DNA of 64,000 bases from contig NZ_JABVZR010000001.1 of assembly GCF_017163935.1 (NCBI RefSeq), forward strand, positions 3,348,001 to 3,412,000. The letters are read 5' to 3'. Position numbers and translations under genes: made by a program. Under the pieces are notes generated by a model. It was not told the origin of the DNA, ran no database searches, and saw nothing but the letters and a program-made list of their open reading frames with translations. This document shows positions 53,845-62,050 of this stretch, piece after piece; within the stretch, counting starts at the first letter, position 1; each line of letters opens with the position of its first letter. The DNA is from Novosphingobium terrae (GTDB lineage: Bacteria > Pseudomonadota > Alphaproteobacteria > Sphingomonadales > Sphingomonadaceae).

Positions 53845-55329
53845 TTGATTATTTCTACAGGCAACTCGGGTCTCGATCTCGTCCTTAGAGGTGGCGTGCC
53901 AGCCCATCGGGTCTATCTTCTGGAAGGGGCTCCTGGCTCTGGAAAGACCACCCTTGCCCTCGAGTTTCTTCGCAAAGGCGTGGCTTTGGGAGAGCGGGTT
54001 CTCTACATCACGCTCTCTGAAACTCGCGAAGAGCTGCGCGTGGTGGCGGCCTCCCACGGCTGGAACCTTGAGGGCATCGACATTTTTGAATTGTCCTCGG
54101 CTGACAGTGTTTTTGGCGAGGGGCGAGAGCAGTCAATTCTCCATCCCTGGGAGATGGAGCTGAGTGAAACGATCAAGCTGATCCGGGATGAGGTTGAACG
54201 TGTTCAACCCATTCGGGTCGTGTTTGACAGCCTCTCCGAGATGCGGCTTCTGGCGCAGGATCCGCTTCGCTATCGACGACAGGTGCTTGCGCTCAAACAG
54301 TTTTTCTCTGGACGGGAAAGCACGGTCATTCTTGTCGATGACATGACGGGCAACGCCAACTCCCGCGATGCTCATCTCCACAGCCTTTGCCACGGTGTCA
54401 TCACGCTCGAACGCCTGACGCTTGACTTCGGTGCAGCCCGGCGCCGGATGCAGGTGCAGAAATTGCGCGGCGTCGATTTTATCGCCGGCTTTCACGATCT
54501 GGTGATCCGGAAGGGCGGAGTAGACATCTTTCCGCGCCTCATTGCGGCCGACCATCATGGCGATTATTTCGAAGATGTGACCCCGAGCGGAATTGCCGAA
54601 CTTGACGGTCTTCTGGCTGGAGGCCCGTTGCGCGGTACCAGCCTTCTGTTGACCGGCCCTGCCGGATCTGGGAAGACGACCGTCGCTCTGCAGTACGTCC
54701 ATGCTGCCTGTGAGCGTGGTGAACCTTGCACCATATTTGAGTTTGATGAGCGGGTGGCAACGCTGTTTGCCAGGGCCAAGGCGTTCAATCTCGATATCTC
54801 CGCGCATGTTGAGCAAGGCAGGTTGAACATCCAGCAGAATGACCCTGCGGAAATCTCACCTGGAGAATTTGCTGCGCGCGTGCGCCGCGAGGTTGAGCAG
54901 CGTGGCGCGCGAATGATCGTCATTGACAGCCTCAACGGCTATCTGGCGGCCATGCCGCAGGAACAACACCTTCTGCTCCAGATGCATGAGTTGCTGTCCT
55001 ATCTGAATCAGCAGGGGGTGGTGACCTTGCTGATCAACCCTCAGAATGGGCTGGTCGGGACGATGTCCAGCAGCCTTAACATCTCATATGTCGCCGATGC
55101 GGTCATCCTTCTGCGCTTCTTCGAGGCCCAGGGGCGCATCCGCAAGGCGATCTCCATCATCAAAAATCGCGGTGGCAGCCATGAGGATGCGATCCGTGAG
55201 TTCCGGATTGACGCCGATGGCATTCGGGTTGGGGAACCCCTCACGGCTTTCAAGGGCGTCCTGACCGGAACGCCGGAGTATATGGGCGCGACCAAACCGC
55301 TCATGGAAGACCGGGCACTCAGCCAATAG
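53845..55329 (+). CDS. two-domain KaiC-family ATPase
   Basis: 494 residues from TTG 53845, supported by GGGAGA eight bases upstream. Two RecA-like KaiC domains are intact: GAPGSGKTT (residues 28-36) with LSETREEL, and GPAGSGKTT (residues 271-279) with EFDERVATLF. Each has a Walker B-like segment (VVFDSLSEM; MIVIDSLNGYL). The C-terminal ISYVADAVILLRFFEAQG and RKAISIIKNRGGSHEDAIREF fit the family. No kaiA or kaiB and no histidine kinase sits next to it. Non-cyanobacterial KaiC proteins often act in stress or light/redox signalling. Confidence 0.9.
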   Translation: MIISTGNSGLDLVLRGGVPAHRVYLLEGAPGSGKTTLALEFLRKGVALGERVLYITLSETREELRVVAASHGWNLEGIDIFELSSADSVFGEGREQSILHPWEMELSETIKLIRDEVERVQPIRVVFDSLSEMRLLAQDPLRYRRQVLALKQFFSGRESTVILVDDMTGNANSRDAHLHSLCHGVITLERLTLDFGAARRRMQVQKLRGVDFIAGFHDLVIRKGGVDIFPRLIAADHHGDYFEDVTPSGIAELDGLLAGGPLRGTSLLLTGPAGSGKTTVALQYVHAACERGEPCTIFEFDERVATLFARAKAFNLDISAHVEQGRLNIQQNDPAEISPGEFAARVRREVEQRGARMIVIDSLNGYLAAMPQEQHLLLQMHELLSYLNQQGVVTLLINPQNGLVGTMSSSLNISYVADAVILLRFFEAQGRIRKAISIIKNRGGSHEDAIREFRIDADGIRVGEPLTAFKGVLTGTPEYMGATKPLMEDRALSQ

Positions 55330-55467
55330 AGCGGCGAGCGCTCAATTTCGTCTCCTGTGTGCGGCCTGAGGAGTTGCGGGAGGGATCAGCCAGCGAGATG
55401 AATGGAAGGCTGCTTTAGGAGCGTTGGCAAGAGGCGCTGAGTGACCGCTTTGTCAGCGGGTCGGGGC

Positions 55468-55490
55468 GTGCCGTTTTAGGGCACGCCAGG
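55468..55490 (+). terminator. hairpin after the KaiC-family gene
   Basis: GGCGTGCC and GGGCACGCC pair around GTTTTA, 137 bases after the KaiC stop and 20 bases before the convergent TonB receptor stop, so it could serve both sides. No long T-run. Confidence 0.45.
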
Positions 55491-55510
55491 AATATGCCCT
55501 ACTCGGTTCG

Positions 55511-57787
55511 TCAGAAAGCCTGCTCGATCCCCGCATAGATGCCGCGCGGCGTGCCCCATTGCGCATTGCCTCCGGCCAGCGAGGTGCCGTCCTGCAAGGC
55601 ATAGCGCGCGCCAAAGGCGTTGAGCACATCGAGCCTCACATTGAGCGGGCGATGCCGCAGCCCCTCCAGCCGATAGACTGCCGCCAGATTGACCTGCGCA
55701 TTGGCCGCCATCCTCGCCCCATTGGGCGCGCCGGTGACCGTTGAGCGGGGCAACCCGCTGCCCACCACGCCATCGGCGGAGAGCCTCAGCCTGCCGCTAT
55801 GCCAGGCCGCGCCCAACGATCCAGTCACGCGCTGGTCTCCATTGGTGGCCACATCATGGCTGGCGATCCATTGCAGTTGCGCCGCCGTAAAGGGCGCTTG
55901 CCCGGCGATGATGGTGCGCCCGTCGATCTGCGCCACCGCCAGATTGCCCCAGATGGAGAGCGGTCCTTCCGTGTAGGTCGCGGTCAGCTCCACGCCCCAG
56001 GCCTTGCCTCTGGCATAGTTGAAGGGGCGCGACAGCACCGTCGAGCCGATCCGCACCGCATCGAGCAGATTGCGGGCACGGCGCCAATAGGCATCGACGC
56101 CAAGGGTCAGATCCTCCAGCTTCTGCTCCACGCCCAGATCGAGGTAATCATCCCTTTCGGCCTTGGCGGCGGTCTCGGTTGTGGTCGGCCATGCGCCGGT
56201 GGTTCGGGCGAGCAGTGCGGCATTGGCGGTGCCGGTGTCTTCCGATGCGGGCACGAAATAGCGGGCATAGCCCAGATGCGCCGTCGTGCCGCTGGCGGGT
56301 TTCCACACGGCATTGATGCGGGGGCTCAGCGCATCGCCGCCGCCGGTGTTGGTGGTGCTGTCGAAGCGCAGGCCGGTGTTAAGGGTGAGATTGGCCCCCA
56401 GCAGCCATTCGTCTTCGAGATAGGCACCCATCTGACGCCGCGTCTCGGCGTCTGCACCGGTTAAGGTGAGCAAGGAGGTTGAGGTCTGTTGTCCATTGGC
56501 GTCGACGGGCAGCACCGAGTAGCTGATCCGAATGCGGTCGCGGGACCAGTTGAAGGTGATCCCGCCGCGCAAGCGATGGGCTGGCGACAGCTCATACAGT
56601 CCCTCGGCCTGCAGGCCGGTCGAGAGATTGTGCTTGGAGACCGCCTGCGCCAGACCGGTGAACAGCACATCGCCCACGACATCGGGCGTGATCGCAAGCG
56701 CTGAGGCGCGCACCGTGGCCGAAAGCTGCGTGGTCAGCGCTCCCGCGCTGCGCTGGTAGGAGAGGATGCCATATTGGCTGGCCACCCTTTCATGCCCGCC
56801 CCATGCCTCGCCGGAGTAAGCCGTGGTGGTGCCGATCGTCAGCGGACGCTGGAAGGTGGCGACTGCGCTGTACGTCGCTGCATCGATCCCGCGCGCATGC
56901 GGCAGATCATAGGCATCGTTCGAGAGGCCCACGATCAGCGACAGCCGTGATTGGGCATCGAGAATACGGTCGAAATACGCAAAGCCGTCGATCTGGTCGG
57001 TATGGTCATGCAGCGGGCTGGTCGAACGGTCGGGCGCGCTCAGCCCGGCATCGCTGCGCAGATAAGAACCCGAGACGTAGTAATTGGTCTGCCCCAGCGA
57101 GCCCATCGCATCGAAGGCGCCCTCGAAACGTCCCAGCGTACCGCCGTTCAGCTCCACCTCGCCGCCTTGGCCATAAACACCGCTCTTGGTGGTGATGTTG
57201 ACCACGCCGCCTGTCTGCAGGCCATATTGTGCTGGCAGGGCGCCAGTGACCAGCTCGACCTTGTCGGCGAAGCGGGCACGCAGCGTGTCGGCCAGATCGG
57301 TAAATCCATCAGGGATGATCACATTGTTGATGCGATATTGCAGCCCCTGCGCGCCCCGCACATGCAACTCGCCCGAGCCGTTCTGGCTGACGCCCGGCAT
57401 CTGCAGCAACACATTGACCAGATTGGCGGCCTCACCGCTGGGGCGCTTTTCGATCACATCATTGCTCAGCGAATAGGTCGAGGCGCCGAGGCTGGCGCTG
57501 ACCCGCGCGCGGGCATTGTCGAGCTGATGGGCGGTGACGACGATTTCACCTGTGCGCTTGGGGCCATCATCGCCATCGCCGTCATCATCATCGTCGTGAT
57601 CCCTGACTTTGGGCGCGGCCTTCGTCTGACGCACCGGCTTGCGATCATCATCGTCGTCATCGTCATCACGCGCGGCGTGTGCCTGCTGCTTGGGGCCGAT
57701 GGCTCCCGCCAAGGCGTGATGCGGCACCAACCCCGCGATCAGCCCCGCCAACGCCACCCCGAACCCCACCGACTGCTTGATCGCCAC
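55511..57787 (-). CDS. TonB-dependent receptor with aspartate-rich N-terminal extension
   Basis: 758 residues from GTG 57787 (AAGGCGG upstream). A signal peptide (about 1-28) precedes an unusual linker with runs of eight and five Asp interspersed with Lys/Arg/His (about residues 39-75). The plug follows (GEIVVTAHQLDNARARVSAS, LLQMPGVSQNGSGELHVRGAQG, VELVTGALPAQYGLQTGGVVNITTKSG), then a beta barrel ending PRGIYAGIEQAF. The acidic runs could bind cations or interact with TonB. It is divergent from an OmpR/histidine-kinase pair, 89 bases away, which probably controls it. Confidence 0.9.
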   Translation of the reverse strand: MAIKQSVGFGVALAGLIAGLVPHHALAGAIGPKQQAHAARDDDDDDDDRKPVRQTKAAPKVRDHDDDDDGDGDDGPKRTGEIVVTAHQLDNARARVSASLGASTYSLSNDVIEKRPSGEAANLVNVLLQMPGVSQNGSGELHVRGAQGLQYRINNVIIPDGFTDLADTLRARFADKVELVTGALPAQYGLQTGGVVNITTKSGVYGQGGEVELNGGTLGRFEGAFDAMGSLGQTNYYVSGSYLRSDAGLSAPDRSTSPLHDHTDQIDGFAYFDRILDAQSRLSLIVGLSNDAYDLPHARGIDAATYSAVATFQRPLTIGTTTAYSGEAWGGHERVASQYGILSYQRSAGALTTQLSATVRASALAITPDVVGDVLFTGLAQAVSKHNLSTGLQAEGLYELSPAHRLRGGITFNWSRDRIRISYSVLPVDANGQQTSTSLLTLTGADAETRRQMGAYLEDEWLLGANLTLNTGLRFDSTTNTGGGDALSPRINAVWKPASGTTAHLGYARYFVPASEDTGTANAALLARTTGAWPTTTETAAKAERDDYLDLGVEQKLEDLTLGVDAYWRRARNLLDAVRIGSTVLSRPFNYARGKAWGVELTATYTEGPLSIWGNLAVAQIDGRTIIAGQAPFTAAQLQWIASHDVATNGDQRVTGSLGAAWHSGRLRLSADGVVGSGLPRSTVTGAPNGARMAANAQVNLAAVYRLEGLRHRPLNVRLDVLNAFGARYALQDGTSLAGGNAQWGTPRGIYAGIEQAF

Positions 57788-57876
57788 CTGTTACCGCCTT
57801 TTCTGATGTCTGTTGGCGGCCACCTGTGGCGCGAAGTTTAAGGCAGTATTAGAGGAAGCGCGCGGAAGGAAATTTT

Positions 57877-58557
57877 ATGCGTTTTCTGGTGGTCGAGGAT
57901 GAGCCGAGGATCGCGGAGCTGGTCGCGGACGCCTTGCGCAAGGCCGGTTTCGTCGTCGATGTGCAGCAAAGTGTGGGCGATGCCTGCCATGCGCTCGACC
58001 TGTTTCCCTATGACGGCATGGTGCTCGATCTGGGCCTGCCCGATGGCGAGGGGCTCGATGTGCTGCGCGTCACCCGTGCCAAAGGCCAGCGCCTGCCCGT
58101 GCTGGTGCTGACCGCCCGCGATGCGCTGGAGGACCGCGTCGGCGGTCTCGATGCCGGGGCTGACGACTATCTGGTCAAGCCCTTCGCCAGCGAAGAGCTG
58201 GTGGCACGCGCCAAGGCCCTGCTGCGCCGCCCCGGTCTGGCGCTGGGCACGGTGCTGCAGGCGGGCCATCTGGCGCTCGACACTCTGGGCCGCGAGGCGC
58301 TGGTCGATGGGTGCCCGCTGATGCTGGGGCGGCAGGAGCTGGCGCTGCTCGAACATCTGATGCGGCGCCTGGGCCGCGTGGTGCCCAAGGCTGTGCTGGA
58401 GGACAAGCTCTATGGCGAGGGCGACGAGATCGCCTCCAACGCCATTCCCGTCCATATCCACCATTTGCGCCGTAAGCTGGGTGAGGCGGGGGCCGGTTGC
58501 GGCATCCAGACCGTGCGCGGCATCGGCTATTTCCTGACCGAGGAGGCGCAGGCGTGA
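57877..58557 (+). CDS. OmpR-family response regulator
   Basis: 226 residues from ATG 57877 with AAGGAAATTTT before it. Receiver domain (about 1-115) with acidic pocket VEDEPR, phosphorylatable Asp in GMVLDLGLPDGEGLDV (residue 51), Thr in VLTARD and Lys in YLVKPF. Then a winged-helix DNA-binding domain (about 130-225, HLRRKLGEAGAGCGIQTVRGIGYF). First gene of a two-gene operon with its kinase. Confidence 0.95.
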   Translation: MRFLVVEDEPRIAELVADALRKAGFVVDVQQSVGDACHALDLFPYDGMVLDLGLPDGEGLDVLRVTRAKGQRLPVLVLTARDALEDRVGGLDAGADDYLVKPFASEELVARAKALLRRPGLALGTVLQAGHLALDTLGREALVDGCPLMLGRQELALLEHLMRRLGRVVPKAVLEDKLYGEGDEIASNAIPVHIHHLRRKLGEAGAGCGIQTVRGIGYFLTEEAQA

Positions 58558-59546
58558 TAGCGCAGTGGAGAACATCGCTGGAAAGCAAGCTGATCCTGCG
58601 GCTGGCGGCCATCCATGGGCTGGCGCTGGTGATCGGCTTTCTCGCCTTGGCGCGGCGGCATTACCTGCTCAGGCACGGCATTTCCGACACCATCGTGGTC
58701 TGGGCCTTCCCGCTCTTCGCGCTGGCCGTGCTGGGGGTGGTGATCTACACCGTGCGCGCCAGTCTGCGCCCCTTGATCGCGGCCAGTCGGCAGGCCGCCG
58801 CCATTGTGCCGGGCAAGGCTGGCACGCGGTTGGAGCCGGGCAAGGCCCCCGCCGAGATCCTGCCTTTTATCCATGCGGTCAATGAGGCGCTGGAGCGATT
58901 GGACCAGGCGTTTCAATCCCAGCGCCGCTTCACCGCCGATGCCGCGCATGAATTACGCACGCCGCTTGCCATTCTGACGGCAGGGATCGAGGCTCTGCCC
59001 CCCGGCGAGGCGGTCACCAGGCTGGGGGAGGATGCGGCGCGCATGAGCCGTCTGGTCAACCAACTGCTGCGCGTGGCCCGGCTGGACAGCCAGCCCTTGC
59101 CCGCGCTGCAGGCAGTTGATCTTGGGGCTCTGGCCGCCGAGGTGGTCGGCCATATGGCGCCATGGATTTACCGGCAGGGGCGCGAAGTGGCGCTGGAGGC
59201 GCCGGATCAGCCCGTCCCCATCCAGGGCGATGAGGAGGCGCTGTCAGGCGCGCTGCGGAATCTGATCGAGAATGCCGTCTATCACGCCCCGGCGGGAAGC
59301 GAGGTGCTGGTCTCGGTTTCGCAAGGGGGCCGGATCAGCGTGATTGACCATGGTGCTGGTGTGCCGCTCGAACAGCGCCCGCATCTCTTCGAGCGCTTCT
59401 GGCGCGCGCCGGGGACAAGGCGGCGGGGGGCCGGTTTGGGTCTGTCGATCGTCGCGACGGTGGCGCAGGCGCATGGCGTCGCCATCTCGGTCGAGGACAC
59501 GCCAGGCGGCGGCGCGACTTTTGTGATGGAATTCCCGAAGCGATAG
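58554..59546 (+). CDS. sensor histidine kinase partner of the OmpR-type regulator
   Basis: 330 residues from GTG 58554, which overlaps the regulator stop (GTGA). Two membrane helices (about 14-36 and 46-68) flank a very short periplasmic loop of some ten residues. The kinase core has the H-box QRRFTADAAHELRTPLAIL (His about residue 129), N-box ALRNLIENAVYHAP and G-box RRRGAGLGLSIVATVAQAHG. The tiny sensor loop suggests it senses the membrane or a partner protein, perhaps the neighbouring receptor. Confidence 0.95.
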   Translation: MIAQWRTSLESKLILRLAAIHGLALVIGFLALARRHYLLRHGISDTIVVWAFPLFALAVLGVVIYTVRASLRPLIAASRQAAAIVPGKAGTRLEPGKAPAEILPFIHAVNEALERLDQAFQSQRRFTADAAHELRTPLAILTAGIEALPPGEAVTRLGEDAARMSRLVNQLLRVARLDSQPLPALQAVDLGALAAEVVGHMAPWIYRQGREVALEAPDQPVPIQGDEEALSGALRNLIENAVYHAPAGSEVLVSVSQGGRISVIDHGAGVPLEQRPHLFERFWRAPGTRRRGAGLGLSIVATVAQAHGVAISVEDTPGGGATFVMEFPKR

Positions 59547-60330
59547 GTCCCCGTCGTCGCTGACCTCGATGTTTTGCTGCTGAACGGATGGCTGCTTCCA
59601 GGGAGCGCAAATTCGTTGGGCAATGGCAGCTTAGTTGGCGGGTCCCGACCGGCATATTCGAGGGGCAAACGGCAGGTCTAGGCGCAAGCGGACATTTCTC
59701 GCACCGCATCTGAACGTCGGAATCTGGTCGCCTGTAGCCAGCAGTGAACGCCCTATTGTGGGACTTGGCAGCCGGTCCGACGGGATGCGTTATGGGGCAG
59801 GCTTTGCCACTAGCCGACATTCCACAATTGCTTGGCCGCATTCCCAGAATGAAAGAAAGGTAAGCTTGGCGCCAAGGCCGCGTTGCGGGACGCTGGTAGC
59901 ATGGTCTGATAGCCGCTCAAAGACGATGACGGGCTCGAATATTACTAGCTAATATTCTGAAATATATATGTTAAAGAGGGAGTCCGCAAAAATCGGTGTC
60001 TCCGCCAAGGCCCCAAATCCTCACACTGTGATGTGAATGACTTTTTTGGGGGTCACATTGCGGATCACAACACCTCATTTGGGCTGAGATTCCCAAGATA
60101 GCTCGGATGCGATTCGCAACGCTTTAAAGTGATTCGCCTGCCGTAACGGAAGGCTGCTTCGATCCCGCGCAGTACTACACGGGCATCGCGAATTGGCAAA
60201 AAGTGGAAAAATGCTACCGTTCTAGAAAGGTGGTGCGAATGGCCGCTCCTATCAGAAGCGGATTTCATCGTTTTCGCGAGCCTCTCACCTTAGCGCTTGC
60301 TTCTGATCGTTTGCAGTCCATTTTACACTT
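59547..60330. other. gene-free stretch before the HEPN-like gene
   Basis: About 780 bases with several short frames but none with natural composition. GC content drops toward 59940-60060 (AATATTCTGAAATATATATG), marking a boundary between core and accessory DNA. TCACACTGTGATGTGA at 60021 is a small palindrome that could be an operator. Nothing else recognised. Confidence 0.45.
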
Positions 60331-61677
60331 ATGGCCGATGAAGACACCCCGCTACCTACCGGTGAACACATCACTCGACAGTATCAGCAAATGCGGCCGC
60401 TTATCGGACTGCTTGGGCTCTTCAATGGTGATGTTCGCCGCCAAGCTAAAGAGCTTGAAAAGCAGTTCGCTGATGTCGAACGCATGAAGGAAGACAGGCA
60501 GAAGTTCGCGGCGCGTTTCGGCCCGCGTGGCTGGACAATCTTCGATCGCCTTTCGGTCGAGGCGGTGCGGGTCGCGGTCACCGAAAGCGACGATGATCTC
60601 GCAGATCAGGGCTTGGTGGTGCACCACCTCGATGCCGATATCCTCTCGTTCTTGGGATATCGATTCAAAACCAGCCGGTTCGCGGCGTGGCACGATATCT
60701 ACGAGCGCGCTGTCGAGCGGCTGCTCGCACAGGATTATCTGTCGGCGGTCCCGCTACTGCTGATCATCATCGACGGCATCTGCACCACAAAAACGGGCAA
60801 GCATCCATTCTCGGGCGGCGCCGATGCGCCTGTTTTCGACACCGAGACGACCGGCCCGGGCGGGCTCTCCGATGGGCTTGCAATTCTCGGCGCCACGCGT
60901 CGTAAACTCGATACCGATGCCGTTGACAGCCCCTATCGTCACGGCATCGTACACGGGCTCAATCCTAATTTTGGGAACGCTCTGGTGGCGGCGAAGACGG
61001 TCAATCTGCTCCAGACGATAGTCGACTATTTCGATCGGCGCGCAGACGAGGAGGCACGCATCGCCAAAGCGGCTAAGGATCAACGTCAGCCATCTTGGTC
61101 GGAATTAGCTGCCACCGTTTCCGCGACGCAGGATACCAAGCGCAGAATCGAAGCGTGGAAGGAACGTCAGGCAATCTCCGGACAAGCGCTGGCGGCGCTT
61201 GGCGCACCGCACAACTTTAACGCCGAAAGCCCGGAAGCTGCGGCAGTCAGCTATCTCGACGCGATCGCGGCTCGCAACTTCGGGACGCTCGCGCAGATGA
61301 CGATCGACTATCCACTCCGCTCGATCGGCTACCGGGCCGGTCGTCATCGGGAGGGGCTTGGTGACCTCAAGCTCACAAGCTGGACCATCACCGGCATTCG
61401 CGACGAAGCACCGGCGATCAGCGAGGTTGACGTCGCGATGGAGGGCATCCTCAATGACAGCTCCTGGTCGGGTACACAGGTGATGAGGCTCGTCTACAAT
61501 GACGAGAAATTCGAGGTGCGCGTGCGCGGCGCGCCCGATGGACGCTGGACCGTGATGCCCAACTTCCTACCGACGCTCTGGGGCACCGCCGTCGGGTCTT
61601 TCGGTACGGCCACGCCGTCAAGTGACCACGACTCATCCCCGCCTCGCCCGCGCGGTCTGGGTGGCGCGCCGAAATAA
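60331..61677 (+). CDS. HEPN-like domain protein of unknown function
   Basis: 448 residues from ATG 60331. Residues 110-240 fit an all-helical HEPN-like fold: YERAVERLLAQDYLSAVPLLLIIIDGI, then SPYRHGIVHGLNPNFGN with R203-x4-H208, the R-x4-6-H pattern of HEPN ribonucleases. The front (about 30-60) is a charged helix. The C-terminus (about 298-415, AAAVSYLDAIAARNFGTLAQM) looks like an NTF2/SnoaL-type cone. No membrane segment. Composition and codon usage differ from the core. It precedes, in the same direction, a pseudokinase-helicase gene 373 bases away, which suggests a defence island; domain names are inference. Confidence 0.6.
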   Translation: MADEDTPLPTGEHITRQYQQMRPLIGLLGLFNGDVRRQAKELEKQFADVERMKEDRQKFAARFGPRGWTIFDRLSVEAVRVAVTESDDDLADQGLVVHHLDADILSFLGYRFKTSRFAAWHDIYERAVERLLAQDYLSAVPLLLIIIDGICTTKTGKHPFSGGADAPVFDTETTGPGGLSDGLAILGATRRKLDTDAVDSPYRHGIVHGLNPNFGNALVAAKTVNLLQTIVDYFDRRADEEARIAKAAKDQRQPSWSELAATVSATQDTKRRIEAWKERQAISGQALAALGAPHNFNAESPEAAAVSYLDAIAARNFGTLAQMTIDYPLRSIGYRAGRHREGLGDLKLTSWTITGIRDEAPAISEVDVAMEGILNDSSWSGTQVMRLVYNDEKFEVRVRGAPDGRWTVMPNFLPTLWGTAVGSFGTATPSSDHDSSPPRPRGLGGAPK

Positions 61678-62050
61678 GCAAAATAAATGTTAAAGATTAC
61701 GAAATTTTCGGCGGATTACAATAGTCCCAGCCCACCTTTTTCGTCTATTTTTCTTACCTGCAACCGAAATCACCGCAGAATACTGCGATAGCACCGGTCG
61801 CACCCTTTGGGAGATGAAAGACGGAGGTCTTCCCAAACATTTCAAGACTGCTTGCGGACAATGCCGACGGGGCTATTCCCCGCAACATTCCGCATTAGAA
61901 TTGGCGTCTCAGCCCGCCCATCGCAAAGTTGACAAAAGACAAATAGGCGGAATTAATCGTAAATATCCCTTGCAAATCAATGAATGCACTCGCTATTCAT
62001 ATGTAGAGATGCGCACCGAAATATTAAGTGCCGCAAGCGAGGGTTTCGGA
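61678..62050. other. AT-rich intergenic region before the pseudokinase-helicase gene
   Basis: No gene. Sequence is markedly AT-rich and includes a candidate promoter (61929-61957). The bases GCGAGGG at 62037-62043 are the likely ribosome binding site of the next gene. Confidence 0.5.
61929..61957 (+). promoter_or_regulatory. candidate sigma-70-type promoter
   Basis: TTGACA at 61929-61934 and ATTAAT at 61952-61957 are separated by 17 bases; the -10 matches TATAAT at four of six positions. Transcription would start about 85 bases before the downstream ATG. Confidence 0.45.

Noticed and set aside
57541..57720. aspartate-codon repeats in the TonB receptor as a sequencing artefact or simple-sequence error
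   Set aside because: The runs use mixed GAT and GAC codons and keep the frame open into a normal plug domain, so they look genuine.
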